From: Nitrosomonas sp. HPC101 | Lineage (GTDB): Bacteria > Pseudomonadota > Gammaproteobacteria > Burkholderiales > Nitrosomonadaceae | Direction of reading: 5' to 3' | Assembly: GCF_009833125.1 (NCBI RefSeq) | Contig: NZ_QRCC01000004.1 | Location: 1-64,000, forward strand | DNA: 64,000 nt | Shown here: positions 40,889-50,327 of the stretch, piece by piece | How positions within the stretch are numbered: the stretch's first letter is position 1 | Layout: every line of letters starts with the position of its first letter | Made by a program: the position numbers and the translations under genes | Notes under the pieces: model-generated | Seen by the model: the letters and a program-made list of their open reading frames with translations, nothing else | Told to the model about the DNA's origin: nothing | The model's database searches: none

Positions 40889-42104
40889 GTCGGTGCAGAT
40901 CGGAAAACAGCAATTGGCACCGCAATGGGCGGCCTTTCTTAGTCTGGGCTTCCGGCCACTGTATATTGCAGGTTGTTCCTGGGCTGCGATTTCAGTCGCA
41001 CTGTGGATATATGCTCCACAATGGCTGACGGGCATGTTGACCGGTATGTTCTGGCATGCACACGAGATGTTGTGGGGGTTTGTTGCCACTATCGCGGTAG
41101 GATTCCTGTTTACCGCCAGCGCAAACTGGACGGGTCTCAATCCGCTGCATGGCCGTGCTTTAGGTGGGATGGCACTGTTGTGGATCGTGGCACGGGCAGG
41201 TTTTCTTATACCAGGATCAGCGGCATTTGCTATTGCCGCATTCTGTGAGCTGTTGTTCTTCAGTGTGGCGGCACTGGCATTGGGTCGGGTAATTTATCGG
41301 AAACGCAGCCAGCGTAACTACGGTATTCCCCTGCTTGTGCTGGGGCTGGGTGTTGCTGATAGCCTGTTTTTGTGGTTTGTACAAACGGGTGATTACGCTT
41401 TGTTAATGGAGAGCTTTCATGCCGGCTTGCTATGCATGGCAGTAATCGCACTGCTGATTGCACGGCGAGTGATCCCGTTTTTCGCCATGCGGGCAGTACA
41501 GGGCCTGATAATTCCGATGCTTACCAGCAGCGGTCAGTGGCAGCTTGTGGCAAGTATTTTTGCCATTGTATTTCTGTTGCTCGGGTGGGATCTGGTAGCC
41601 GCAGCAGCATTGGCGATAGCCGGAGCTCTTGCGCTGTGGCAGCTGGTTGCCTGGAAGCCGTGGGCTGTTCGGCAAGTGCCATTGCTATGGATTCTTTATG
41701 CCGGATATACCGGGCTGGGTGCCGGATTATGGGTTGCTGCCGCCTATTCGGCAGGCTGGATTTCCCGTGCCGCATGGCCGGCACATACGATCGGTGTGGC
41801 GGGTTTTTCGGTACTGATTATCGGCATGGTCACCCGTACTGCGCTGGGTCATCTGGGGCGACCATTACGTGCTGATCATAGTATGGTTATTTTGTATATA
41901 TTGATTATTACAGCTGCTGTATTACGTCTGGCAGCGTTGCTGCCAACTGCTTATGTGTTGGGTTTGCTGCACGCTTCGGCTGCAATCTGGATATTGGCTT
42001 TTGTGCTCTACCTCTGGCGTTTTTTTCCGATGCTGATCCGTCCGCGCGCAGATCAGTCGCCTCCAGTCGTCAAGCCGGGAAACATTCCGATACAGCCACG
42101 CTGA
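40881..42104 (+). CDS. nnrS: NnrS family membrane protein
   Basis: A protein of 407 residues from the ATG at 40881, with about twelve hydrophobic segments. NnrS hallmarks include LGFRPLYIAGCSWAAISV, FWHAHEMLWGFVATIAVGF and MVTRTALGHLGRPL. The family is a heme- and copper-containing membrane protein that relieves nitric oxide stress. It overlaps the truncated haemoglobin gene by eight bases, so the two are almost certainly co-translated. Confidence 0.92.
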   Translation: MAESVQIGKQQLAPQWAAFLSLGFRPLYIAGCSWAAISVALWIYAPQWLTGMLTGMFWHAHEMLWGFVATIAVGFLFTASANWTGLNPLHGRALGGMALLWIVARAGFLIPGSAAFAIAAFCELLFFSVAALALGRVIYRKRSQRNYGIPLLVLGLGVADSLFLWFVQTGDYALLMESFHAGLLCMAVIALLIARRVIPFFAMRAVQGLIIPMLTSSGQWQLVASIFAIVFLLLGWDLVAAAALAIAGALALWQLVAWKPWAVRQVPLLWILYAGYTGLGAGLWVAAAYSAGWISRAAWPAHTIGVAGFSVLIIGMVTRTALGHLGRPLRADHSMVILYILIITAAVLRLAALLPTAYVLGLLHASAAIWILAFVLYLWRFFPMLIRPRADQSPPVVKPGNIPIQPR

Positions 42105-42206
42105 CGCTATGAATGGAAGATGGGCAGTCTGTCTCTTGCCAATCAGATTGGGTGATGCCAGTGCTGCTGGACAACGTATGAGTATTCAACTAGGAGGATT
42201 CATACA

Positions 42207-42647
42207 ATGAGTTATGGCTTACTGATAACGTTGCATTTGCTGGCTGCAGTCGCTTTTGCGGGCACAGTATTTTTTGAAGTCGTGATGCTTGAAGGTATAC
42301 GCAAACATCTGCCGCGTGAAATCATGCGCGAGGTTGAACGCGCCATAGGTAACCGTGCTGTCAGAATCATGCCTTGGGTACTTTTGGTGCTGTATTCTGC
42401 CGGGATAGGGATGGCGTGGCAGCATCAGGCAGCCTTGGCGCAACCCTTGGCAAGCAGTTTCGGGTTGTTGCTGGGTATCAAGATCATTCTGGCAATTAGC
42501 GTTTTTGGCCATTTTGTGACAGCCATGCTATGGCGGAAGCGCGGTTTGTTAAACAGACAGCGCTCACAACGCCTGCACTTGAGTATATTTTGCCACGTAC
42601 TGGCAATCATCATCCTGGCGAAAGCCATGTTTTATCTGCATTGGTAA
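42207..42647 (+). CDS. CopD-like small membrane protein
   Basis: A 146-residue protein with four hydrophobic segments and AGGAGG upstream of the ATG. The pattern LLITLHLLAAVAFAGTVFFE and the later KIILAISVFGHFVTAMLW with histidines in the first and last helices resembles CopD-like or cytochrome-like membrane proteins that accompany NnrS. The exact family is uncertain. It probably belongs to the same NO-related operon, 102 bases downstream. Confidence 0.65.
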   Translation: MSYGLLITLHLLAAVAFAGTVFFEVVMLEGIRKHLPREIMREVERAIGNRAVRIMPWVLLVLYSAGIGMAWQHQAALAQPLASSFGLLLGIKIILAISVFGHFVTAMLWRKRGLLNRQRSQRLHLSIFCHVLAIIILAKAMFYLHW

Positions 42648-42752
42648 TTCCCCGTGACCTGCATCACTGCCAACCGGTGCTCCCTATTTCGCTGAAGCAG
42701 GTTACAGGGCTTATAATGGCAGTATTCAACCTTATTTTGATCAGGAAAAATC

Positions 42753-43238
42753 ATGCCTTCATTTGATATCGTTTCTGAAGTTGATAAACAGGAAATACGC
42801 AACGCGGTTGATCAACTGAACAAAGAGGTTTCTGCCCGTTTCGATTTTAAGGGCTCGGATGCGCGCGCCGAGCAGACTGACTACGAACTTTATCTCTTTG
42901 CGGATGATGAATTCAAGCTTGACCAGGTGACGGATATTCTGATAGCCAGATTCACCAAGCGAGAGATTGATGTACGTTGTCTGGAAAGGGGGCAGATCGA
43001 AAAAATCAGTGGCAACAAGGTAAAACAGAAGGTGACGGTTAAGACCGGAGTGGAAAGTGATCTCGCTAAAAAGATCGTTAAACTGATCAAGGACAGCAAA
43101 CTTAAAGTCCAGGCGAGCATTCAGGGTGAGATAGTGCGGATAACCGGCGCCAAGCGCGATGTTCTGCAAGAAGCTATTCAATTAGTAAAAAGCCGCATCA
43201 CTGAACTGCCACTGCAGTTTCGCAACTTTAGGGATTGA
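42753..43238 (+). CDS. YajQ family nucleotide-binding protein
   Basis: A 161-residue YajQ/UPF0234 protein with [33 protein letters not shown] and the C-terminal [19 protein letters not shown]. In Xanthomonas a homologue binds cyclic di-GMP. AGGAAAAATC precedes the ATG. It stands alone; no c-di-GMP enzyme is adjacent. Confidence 0.92.
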   Translation: MPSFDIVSEVDKQEIRNAVDQLNKEVSARFDFKGSDARAEQTDYELYLFADDEFKLDQVTDILIARFTKREIDVRCLERGQIEKISGNKVKQKVTVKTGVESDLAKKIVKLIKDSKLKVQASIQGEIVRITGAKRDVLQEAIQLVKSRITELPLQFRNFRD

Positions 43239-43261
43239 ACGGTAATGAATCGGATGCAGGG

Positions 43262-43363
43262 CTGGATTGCCACGTCAGCCTGTGTCTTCTCGCAAAGATG
43301 AAGTTGGAAGGGATCGTAACCTCCGTCGTCTTTGTGGATGCCATCAGGCATGAAGTAATCCAG
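43262..43363. repeat. Dispersed intergenic repeat with CTGGATTRC ends
   Basis: The segment starts CTGGATTGC and ends GTAATCCAG, an inverted pair with one difference, and contains CTTCTCGCAAAGATGAAG. It resembles the widespread bacterial intergenic repeat built around CTGGATTGC and TCGCAATGAC. The right end GAAGTAATCCAGT recurs exactly at 50716-50728. It lies in the 400-base gap between yajQ and pyrF, which has no gene I can support. Confidence 0.5.
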
Positions 43364-43423
43364 TCATTCCACTGTCATTCTATGCTTGAACTCTTATCTG
43401 GAACAGATGTGTTTTAGTGGTAG

Positions 43424-43440
43424 GGTGCACCATGTGCACC
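43424..43440. repeat. Short perfect hairpin GGTGCAC-CAT-GTGCACC
   Basis: The two seven-base arms pair perfectly around a three-base loop, without a T-run, so it is probably part of a repeat rather than a terminator. It is in the same gene-free gap as the preceding repeat. Confidence 0.5.
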
Positions 43441-43641
43441 AACCAACAACGATAGCAAGGCCGGATGTGATATTCATGCGTCACCATGGTGAAAGAAATA
43501 CGGGCTGTGGCCACTCGAACAGTAAATGTGGTGCACTACAAGCAATGTTTCCTCTCGATGACCCCTGACCTCCCTGGGGGAATTGTCGTGGCGATTGATT
43601 TATGCGTGAAATGGAAATGGAATCAGAGATCGTCCACTCCA

Positions 43642-44379
43642 CTATTGCTCAAATAAAACCGCGATGCGTTTTTGAATTTCTTGCGCTGTTTTCCTGGGGT
43701 TGGCAGCATTTCTGATTGGCCTGCCCATGACGATATAATCAGCACCATTTCTAAAAGCTTCTTCCACATCAACCGTTCTTTTCTGATCGTCAACCCTATC
43801 GTTATCAACTGGGCGGATGCCTGGCGTTACAACAATAAAATTGTCTCCCAGATCCGAACGCAGTGCAGAGACTTCCAATCCCGAAGAAATAACGCCGTCA
43901 CAGCCAATCTGAAATGCGTTTCTGGCTCTGGAAAGCACGAGTTTCTGAACATCGCAATCAAATCCCAGTTCTGCTAAGTCGTGCCGGTCAAGGCTGGTTA
44001 AAACAGTTACGGCCAAGACTTTAATATCTTTTTTTTCTCTGACGGCTGCCTTCAGCATGTTGTCATTGCCGTGAACCGTAACGAAGGAAATATTACGATT
44101 ATTCAGCTGTCTGACAGCTGCAGCAACTGTTTCCGGCACATCAAAAAATTTCAGATCAACAAAAACTTTTTTGTTGCGTTCGATCAGCCAGTCAATCAGT
44201 TCAAAATACCCGCCCGCCATAAATAGCTCCAGACCCAGCTTATAGAAGATAACGGTTTCTCCCAGCGTATCAACAATTTCTCTGGCTTTATCACTGGTTG
44301 GGACATCTAAAGCTACAATTAACCGTTCTGATACCGGGATATTTTTCGCGGGCGTTGTTGGATTCTGATCATTGCTCAT
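43642..44379 (-). CDS. pyrF: Orotidine 5'-phosphate decarboxylase
   Basis: A 245-residue PyrF with the catalytic motif VFVDLKFFDVPETVAAAV, RLIVALDVPT near the start and VTPGIRPVDNDRVDDQKR and DYIVMGRPI near the end. It makes UMP in pyrimidine synthesis. Monocistronic by position. The N-terminal 15 residues are an unconserved extension. Confidence 0.95.
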   Translation of the reverse strand: MSNDQNPTTPAKNIPVSERLIVALDVPTSDKAREIVDTLGETVIFYKLGLELFMAGGYFELIDWLIERNKKVFVDLKFFDVPETVAAAVRQLNNRNISFVTVHGNDNMLKAAVREKKDIKVLAVTVLTSLDRHDLAELGFDCDVQKLVLSRARNAFQIGCDGVISSGLEVSALRSDLGDNFIVVTPGIRPVDNDRVDDQKRTVDVEEAFRNGADYIVMGRPIRNAANPRKTAQEIQKRIAVLFEQ

Positions 44380-44496
44380 ATTAGTGTGGAATCAGCTGTG
44401 GGTTGCATGGGATATGTAGAACTAAAGAGCCTTTTCTATATTAATCGGCAGCGCAGTCGGGGGCAGGGAGTCTTGAATGAATTGGAGCTGTATACT

Positions 44497-44703
44497 CTTA
44501 TCCTGTAATTATAGCAAATTAGCCAGACTTCCCAAATGCCCCGAACAGAAGCGCAGATTGACCACGGTTGCGGGCTACCCAGCTACAACAAACAGGCGAT
44601 TAAACAGGCGAATGTGGGAATATTTGTGTTGCTGCCAGGCGCATAACAACAAGACATCAAGGCGGCACTTGCTCTGATTGAAGCTGCATATTCAGATTTC
44701 TAA
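44497..44703 (+). pseudogene. Possible gene remnant of unknown origin
   Basis: From about 44513 one frame reads QISQTSQMPRTEAQIDHGCG and NKQAIKQANVGIFVLLPGA, then a stop, and in the same frame QQDIKAALALIEAAYSDF before a second stop. The protein-like composition across an internal stop suggests the tail of a decayed gene, but I cannot name the family. The remainder of the 44380-44856 gap shows nothing I can support. Confidence 0.25.
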
Positions 44704-44856
44704 TTAGGCGATCCTGAGAAACTCATCAGCTCATTGATTTTAATGAGTATGCTGATCAGTTCGATCGGGAATGATAAAATTGAAGTTATTTTTCTGGTCG
44801 AAATAGTGATTATTGATACTCACGCCAGGTAAAACTTCTCATCAGCCCGATTTATT

Positions 44857-45639
44857 TCAACGGCAATGACTGGAATGTGCCTGTTTTGCCTGCTGTCCTC
44901 TCACTTCCAGCCAGGACTGGATATCTTCTGCAATGGTTTGGTAAAGCGGGCGAAAAACTGGGCGCATATTGCTGATGGTACTGCTGATTTCTACCATGGA
45001 TGGGAAACGCAGGCCATGATGTTCAACGGGTGCGCCGATGGGTTCCAGCTGAGCACCCAGTCTGCTGAAGTGGCTGACTAGCCGTTCCTCGGTTAGCATG
45101 AAAAGTACCTTAATATTATGTATGCGTGCCAGTTCGACTGTTCCTATGTAAAGGCCGAGTGGGATATAAGGAAAACGCGTCATCAGACCTGTGCCGAAAT
45201 CCTCTTCAGAAATATTGATGGGATGATTCTTCTCGCCCTTTCTTCGCCGAAAGGAGGCAATGACGGCAAGACGGGAAACCTCACCAATTTTATCAGCTGG
45301 TAGTCTGGATGGATCTATGATGGAACGATCGAGTGTCTGGGCACAGGTTTTCTCGAAAGGCAGGCGTCTGTCGTTATTATTCAATGGTGGACGGATAATT
45401 CGGGTGCAGCCGATAAATGTATCATTGCTGACATTGCGAATCAGAAGATGTAACGAATGCGCATCATGCTCATCCGTCTCAAACCTATCAGGTCGTGAAA
45501 ATTCGAACTGTAGGTCTTCACAATAAACAGAGTGACGGATACGATAGGCCTCGCGCTTCAATTCTTCGGTTAATGCTGGCACGATTTTGAAATATTGCCT
45601 GAAAGAAGTGCCTAAATGGCTGTTTTCCTGGGTCAACAC
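44857..45639 (-). CDS. PEP-CTERM/exosortase system-associated acyltransferase
   Basis: A 260-residue protein starting from GTG. It resembles the LuxI-related acyltransferase family that occurs only in bacteria with exosortase systems (the TIGR03694 type). Visible features are REAYRIRHSVYCEDLQFE at residues 29-46, an arginine-rich core GCTRIIRPP, and the strand KIGEVSRLAVIASFRRR typical of acyl-ACP or acyl-CoA N-acyltransferases. The product is unknown. It faces away from the LolA-like gene's partners but shares their region. Confidence 0.85.
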   Translation of the reverse strand: MLTQENSHLGTSFRQYFKIVPALTEELKREAYRIRHSVYCEDLQFEFSRPDRFETDEHDAHSLHLLIRNVSNDTFIGCTRIIRPPLNNNDRRLPFEKTCAQTLDRSIIDPSRLPADKIGEVSRLAVIASFRRRKGEKNHPINISEEDFGTGLMTRFPYIPLGLYIGTVELARIHNIKVLFMLTEERLVSHFSRLGAQLEPIGAPVEHHGLRFPSMVEISSTISNMRPVFRPLYQTIAEDIQSWLEVRGQQAKQAHSSHCR

Positions 45640-45772
45640 GATCGTGTCCGTTTAGTAGGTTATTGAAAGTTTTTTAGAGGTTTGTGGCAGTAAAACAATC
45701 AGGCAGGAAAACTTTCTGGCTGTGCCGTCAATAACTCCATTCGCTATTATTGGGTTCGATTAGTTTGTCGGA

Positions 45773-46558
45773 TTATTCGAGTCTTTTCAGATAGTCCTTG
45801 GTAAAAATTTTATCCGGCAGATCACGCAACTTCATATCCGAGTAATCAAGCACCGAAACTTCACCTGACTTCAGAGCATCTTCCATAATGATGCGGGTCG
45901 GACGTTCTTCTCCAAGAATGGTATTAAAATTTTCGTAATGGCTGGTCTTGAGTAAACGGCCCGAAACAGAGTAGAACTCTGCTTTAAACGGCCTGAAACT
46001 GGATTGATTAACCCATAACAGTACTTTCTGGTAGGTAACCGAGCGATCTACACCTGTCAGTTCAAGTACATAAAAATCTTCGCCATCAATTGATTCATTA
46101 CGTAACAGCTGTGGGTGATAGTCGCCGGTAAAATTAGCGCGAGCAATGTCGCCATTGGCAACCTGGCCTGTTAAACGCTGGGAAAGGGCCAGTCGTATTG
46201 GTTGTGAAACACTGGGCATAAAAATCCACAGATCGCGTCCTTTCATGAGGATGGTCTGTCCACGTTCGGAAGCCGGTTCAATAATTCTGATAATGCTGTT
46301 TTCATTCCCCTTGGAAAGTACCTGATAACGGTACATGTCTTCAGAATGATCAGGAGTCGTGGTACGGATAACGACATCGACCTGGAAGCTCTCTCGTGGG
46401 AAGCGAATTTCATCCGCCCTTTCCAGTATACTTTCAGCCGTAATATCAGTTTTTACAGCAGCCTTTTCAATCTCTATTGAAGTTGCCAATGCGATTTGCC
46501 CCTGGATCAATAAAATAAAATTGACAATCAGTGCAAACCATAGCGGGCGTAAATTCAT
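45773..46558 (-). CDS. LolA-like outer membrane lipoprotein-sorting protein
   Basis: A 261-residue protein with a signal peptide (hydrophobic LWFALIVNFILLIQGQIALA). The mature part fits the LolA-like family found beside MacB/LolCDE-type transporters: DQMLxRAD-type start SILERADEIRFPRESFQVDV, MKGRDLWIFMPSVSQPIR and RNESIDGEDFYVLEL. These proteins are thought to carry lipids or lipoproteins through the periplasm. It is divergent from the ABC ATPase with 71 bases between. Confidence 0.82.
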   Translation of the reverse strand: MNLRPLWFALIVNFILLIQGQIALATSIEIEKAAVKTDITAESILERADEIRFPRESFQVDVVIRTTTPDHSEDMYRYQVLSKGNENSIIRIIEPASERGQTILMKGRDLWIFMPSVSQPIRLALSQRLTGQVANGDIARANFTGDYHPQLLRNESIDGEDFYVLELTGVDRSVTYQKVLLWVNQSSFRPFKAEFYSVSGRLLKTSHYENFNTILGEERPTRIIMEDALKSGEVSVLDYSDMKLRDLPDKIFTKDYLKRLE

Positions 46559-46629
46559 ATTTAATCTCCATAAGCAGCTCGTACAATTTATTCAGACTGT
46601 TTTAAGTATATTCATTCAGGATCAGGTAA

Positions 46630-47322
46630 ATGAATGTTGTCCATTTTGAAAATGTATTCAAGGAATATACCTTAGGTGACAGCCAGGTTCACGCACTGAA
46701 AAATATCAATCTAAAAATCGAGGATGGTGAATTTCTCGCTATTGCCGGTCCTTCAGGCAGTGGAAAATCTACTTTGCTTAATTTGATCGGTTGTATCGAT
46801 ACGCCTTCTTCCGGGAAGATTTATATCAACGGTCAGGATACGAGCGGACAAACACCTGATCAGTTATCAGAACTCAGAGCTAGAACCATAGGCTTTATTT
46901 TTCAAACGTTTAATCTTTTTTCAGTTCTGTCAGCTGAAGAAAATATTGAATATCCTTTGCTGCAATTCAAGGAATTGGACACCGCGAAACGTTGTGAACG
47001 GATTGTAAGATTTCTTGACATTGTCGGATTGAAAGCGTTCGCTCGCCATCGTCCTAACCAGCTTAGTGGTGGTCAGCGCCAGCGCGTTGCCATTGCCCGG
47101 GCACTTGCCACTGAGCCTAAAATTATTCTGGCAGATGAGCCGACAGCCAATCTGGATCATAAGACTGGTGAAGGTATTCTACAACTGATGAAGGAAATCA
47201 ACCGTAGCAGTCATACAACTTTTATTTTCTCAACCCATGATACTAGGGTCATGGCGGTGGCAGATCGCCTGGTGCATATTGAAGACGGACAGCTTATCGA
47301 AGGGAGTATTGCTTCTGTCTGA
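46630..47322 (+). CDS. ABC transporter ATP-binding protein (LolD/MacB type)
   Basis: A 230-residue ATPase with Walker A GPSGSGKSTLLN, Q-loop IFQTFNLFSVLSAEEN, signature LSGGQRQRVAIARALATEP, Walker B IILADEPTANLDHKTG and the switch histidine STHD. Sequence and length place it in the LolD/MacB/FtsE group that pairs with FtsX-type permeases, two of which are nearby at 48938-50149 and 50800-52032. It likely powers export of a lipid or lipoprotein-like substrate. Confidence 0.9.
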   Translation: MNVVHFENVFKEYTLGDSQVHALKNINLKIEDGEFLAIAGPSGSGKSTLLNLIGCIDTPSSGKIYINGQDTSGQTPDQLSELRARTIGFIFQTFNLFSVLSAEENIEYPLLQFKELDTAKRCERIVRFLDIVGLKAFARHRPNQLSGGQRQRVAIARALATEPKIILADEPTANLDHKTGEGILQLMKEINRSSHTTFIFSTHDTRVMAVADRLVHIEDGQLIEGSIASV

Positions 47323-47459
47323 CTAAGGCAAGGTCATGTCCAGATTGTTTTATTCTTTGGATTGTTTCATACCAGATAAGATGATGTTCGCAAAAACAAA
47401 TTTATTGTCTTTGAGGCTTGCGCATAAGCAGCTCATTGAATCTAAAAAAGATTTTCTGC

Positions 47460-48911
47460 ATGGTTTTGAACAAAAAAGATAGCCCAATGACTGTTCCGAG
47501 TAGCGTTGTTGCAGTTCTGGCATCGTTGCTGCTGATGTTATGGGGAACGATGCCAGAATGCGATGCTGCTGATATGGATTCCGGTAAAAGACTGCCATCC
47601 TTTATGGGGAACCAGGCAGATGTCAATCAGGTGGCACAGGCTTTCACGTTGGACGATCTGTTTGAGGAAAACAGTGTGGATAGCAGTAAGCCACAACAAC
47701 CGTTCCATCCAACTGCTTCATGGCGTGGATTTTCACAACTGGAATTTGCTGAAACGATTGCTAATCCAAAGCATGCTTCCAAATTACGCCTGCGTTCAGA
47801 ATTGTCAAATCTTGGTCAATTGAGTCCGAATATAAAATGGAAGCTCAGCGCCCGTGTTGATTATGACGCAATTCACGATATATCGGATTTTTATCCGCGA
47901 CAGGTGCGTGGAGATCATCGGTTCGAGTTTTTTCTGCGAGAGAACTATCTGGATGTATCTGCTGCTGATTTCGATTTTCGTATTGGGCGTCAGCATATCG
48001 TCTGGGGGGAAATGGTCGGACTGTTCTTTGCGGATGTCGTATCTGCCAAAGATATGCGTGAATTTGTACTGCCTGATTTCGATATCATGCGTATTCCGCA
48101 GTGGGCTGTTCGTGCCGAGTACACGAAAAATGACTTTCATGCCGACCTGATCTGGATTCCATTTGCCAGCCTGGACGAGGTCGGTCGGCCCGGCGGTGAT
48201 TTTTACCCGTTCAAATTGCCGTTTACAGCGCCCGTCAGTTTTCTCAAAGAAGATCGATCCGGGCGTAATATCAGCAATTCAAACTATGGGATTCGCCTGT
48301 CGCAATTGATAAATGGCTGGGATGTTTCAGCATTCTATTATCACAGCCTGGATGCGACACCCACTTTTCACCAGATCAGTCAGCCCTGGGAACCACTGTT
48401 ATTTCAGGCACAGCATAATGAAATTGACCAGGCAGGCGGAACTGTTACTAAAGATCTTGGGCCAGCCGTGCTTAAAGGCGAGTTCGTCTATACCCATGGG
48501 CGTCGTTTTAACGTCGCCCGTCTGGCGCCGCCGGAGGGCCTGGTACAGCAGGATACAATCGACTATGCGCTGGGGCTTGATTTTACTTTGCCGCTGGATG
48601 TGCGAATGAATCTGCAGTTTTTCCAGCGAGCTTATCTGAATTATGATCGTGACATTTTTCAGGATCGATTGGAAAGTGGCGGCAGTATTTTCCTGCAGGG
48701 TGATTTATGGCGCAATTTTCAGGGGCAAATATTGTTGATTCACAGTTTTAATCGCGATGAATGGATGTTGCGTCCGCGCCTGACCTGGAATTTTTCAAAA
48801 AATTGGAAACTGGCAGCCGGTGCCGATATTTTCAATGGCCCGGCAACTGGATTATTGGGTCGATTTAACCAAAGTGATCGGGTCTACACCGAGCTGCGTT
48901 TCTCTTTTTAG
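47460..48911 (+). CDS. Outer-membrane beta-barrel protein (DUF1302-like)
   Basis: From the ATG at 47460 the product has 483 residues; starts at 47418 (TTG) and 47487 (ATG) are possible. A signal peptide with the core VVAVLASLLLMLWG is followed by a long beta-rich region with alternating hydrophobic strands, FDFRIGRQHIVWGEMVGLFF, and a C-terminal phenylalanine (YTELRFSF) as in outer-membrane barrels. It resembles DUF1302-type porins that accompany LolA-like proteins and exporters. Predicted role: outer-membrane exit for the exported product. Confidence 0.75.
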   Translation: MVLNKKDSPMTVPSSVVAVLASLLLMLWGTMPECDAADMDSGKRLPSFMGNQADVNQVAQAFTLDDLFEENSVDSSKPQQPFHPTASWRGFSQLEFAETIANPKHASKLRLRSELSNLGQLSPNIKWKLSARVDYDAIHDISDFYPRQVRGDHRFEFFLRENYLDVSAADFDFRIGRQHIVWGEMVGLFFADVVSAKDMREFVLPDFDIMRIPQWAVRAEYTKNDFHADLIWIPFASLDEVGRPGGDFYPFKLPFTAPVSFLKEDRSGRNISNSNYGIRLSQLINGWDVSAFYYHSLDATPTFHQISQPWEPLLFQAQHNEIDQAGGTVTKDLGPAVLKGEFVYTHGRRFNVARLAPPEGLVQQDTIDYALGLDFTLPLDVRMNLQFFQRAYLNYDRDIFQDRLESGGSIFLQGDLWRNFQGQILLIHSFNRDEWMLRPRLTWNFSKNWKLAAGADIFNGPATGLLGRFNQSDRVYTELRFSF

Positions 48912-48937
48912 AAAGAATGTGTCGAAAAAATTTACAC

Positions 48938-50149
48938 TTAAATAGTCTGCCGTAATGCGTCGACGACCGGTATACGTGAGACGTGCCTGGCAGGCAGAAT
49001 CGCCGCCAGTACGGTAGCAGTAAAACCGATAATCAATGCGAGCAGCAGAACAGAAGGTACGATCTGAATGTGCGCTGTATAACCCATATCCGCATTAGGT
49101 GGAGGTGGCATTGGAACTCCGATTGCAGAGATAACCAAAGCCAGCAATATACCCACCCCCACGCCCAGACTGCCGCCGATTAGCCCGAGCAGCAAATTCT
49201 CGCTGATGATCAACTGGAATACCTGACTGCTGCGATTACCTAAAGCCATCATCGTTCCGAATTCGCCCACACGTTCGAAAATACTCATATTGACGCTGTT
49301 GGCGACACTGAGCAGTACCATGACCAGGATAATGATCTGCAGCACACCGAACTGACCTTTGTACAGCTCCACTGTTTTTTTATAAAAATCGTTTAACTCT
49401 ACCCAGGTTTTAATTTCCATACCGGATGAAGCCAATGTCTGTTTCAGTTTTGTGGTGACTGCATCTGTTGTTTCAGTTCTCTGTAGTAAAACTACCAGCG
49501 CATTCACACCATCTGTACCCAGTAATTCTTGCGCCGCAGCCAGCGGAATGCGGATGGCACGCGCATCAAAATCATTGGAAAAACTCTGAAAAATACCAGT
49601 AACTTCAAAATCCAGACTGTTGAGCGCACCATCCAGTGTATTGACCAGCAGCGTTACCGGATCGCCCGGCTGTAGCTGCAGCGCCTGTGCGACGCCCTTT
49701 CCCAATAAAATACCGAATGTATCCTTATCTGCCAGCTGCTGCCCCCTGACAATCCGGACTGAACTGCCCAGTTTTGCTTCCGGATCAGGCTCTACGCCCT
49801 CACCAATAATAGGCAGATCACTTTTGCCGTTGTTGAGTAATCCAGAAAAATTGAGCCGTGCCATGACTTGCTCAACCCCTTCTTCACTGGCAATGCTTTG
49901 TTGTAAGGATTGTGGAGATTCAATCAGATATTTTTCTGGTGAACGTGAGCCGGCGGCAAAATAGCCTTGGCGATATACCTGCAGATGTCCGCTTTGCGAG
50001 TGGATAAGCGCCTCCCCGAGCTGGGTATAAATATCATGCACCCATCCGCCTGCCAGAATAATGCCAGCAACTCCGGCAATGATTGCCGCCAGCGTCATCA
50101 GCGTATGAATTTTCTGGCGGAAAATATTGCGTAGTGCGAGTTTGAACAT
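48938..50149 (-). CDS. ABC transporter permease, FtsX/MacB (LolCE) type, copy 1
   Basis: The start MFKLALRNIFRQKIHTLMT at 50149 gives 403 residues; an ATG at 50188 adds 13. One N-terminal hydrophobic segment, a large periplasmic MacB_PCD domain, and three C-terminal segments form the FtsX layout. The region PMPPPPNADMGYTAHIQI and the end RIPVVDALRQTI closely parallel the second permease at 50800-52032, so the two are paralogues that may form a LolCE-like heterodimer. It is convergent with the barrel gene. Confidence 0.88.
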   Translation of the reverse strand: MFKLALRNIFRQKIHTLMTLAAIIAGVAGIILAGGWVHDIYTQLGEALIHSQSGHLQVYRQGYFAAGSRSPEKYLIESPQSLQQSIASEEGVEQVMARLNFSGLLNNGKSDLPIIGEGVEPDPEAKLGSSVRIVRGQQLADKDTFGILLGKGVAQALQLQPGDPVTLLVNTLDGALNSLDFEVTGIFQSFSNDFDARAIRIPLAAAQELLGTDGVNALVVLLQRTETTDAVTTKLKQTLASSGMEIKTWVELNDFYKKTVELYKGQFGVLQIIILVMVLLSVANSVNMSIFERVGEFGTMMALGNRSSQVFQLIISENLLLGLIGGSLGVGVGILLALVISAIGVPMPPPPNADMGYTAHIQIVPSVLLLALIIGFTATVLAAILPARHVSRIPVVDALRQTI

Positions 50150-50327
50150 GGCTTTCCGAAATATGTAAGGTTGTAAAAAACTGTGCAAACTAGCCTATAT
50201 TTTAGTTACTGCGGATAAGCGGCTGGAATCAAATTGATTTATGGTAATCAGAGTTTGACATAATGTACCAGTTAAGAATGACTTGTATAACTTCCATGGT
50301 TCCACCGATATACCCAGCGCGATCATT

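Noticed and set aside
43482-43491. Ten-base palindrome CACCATGGTG
   Set aside because: A palindrome of this length is expected by chance in 64 kb and lies in a gap with repeat remnants.
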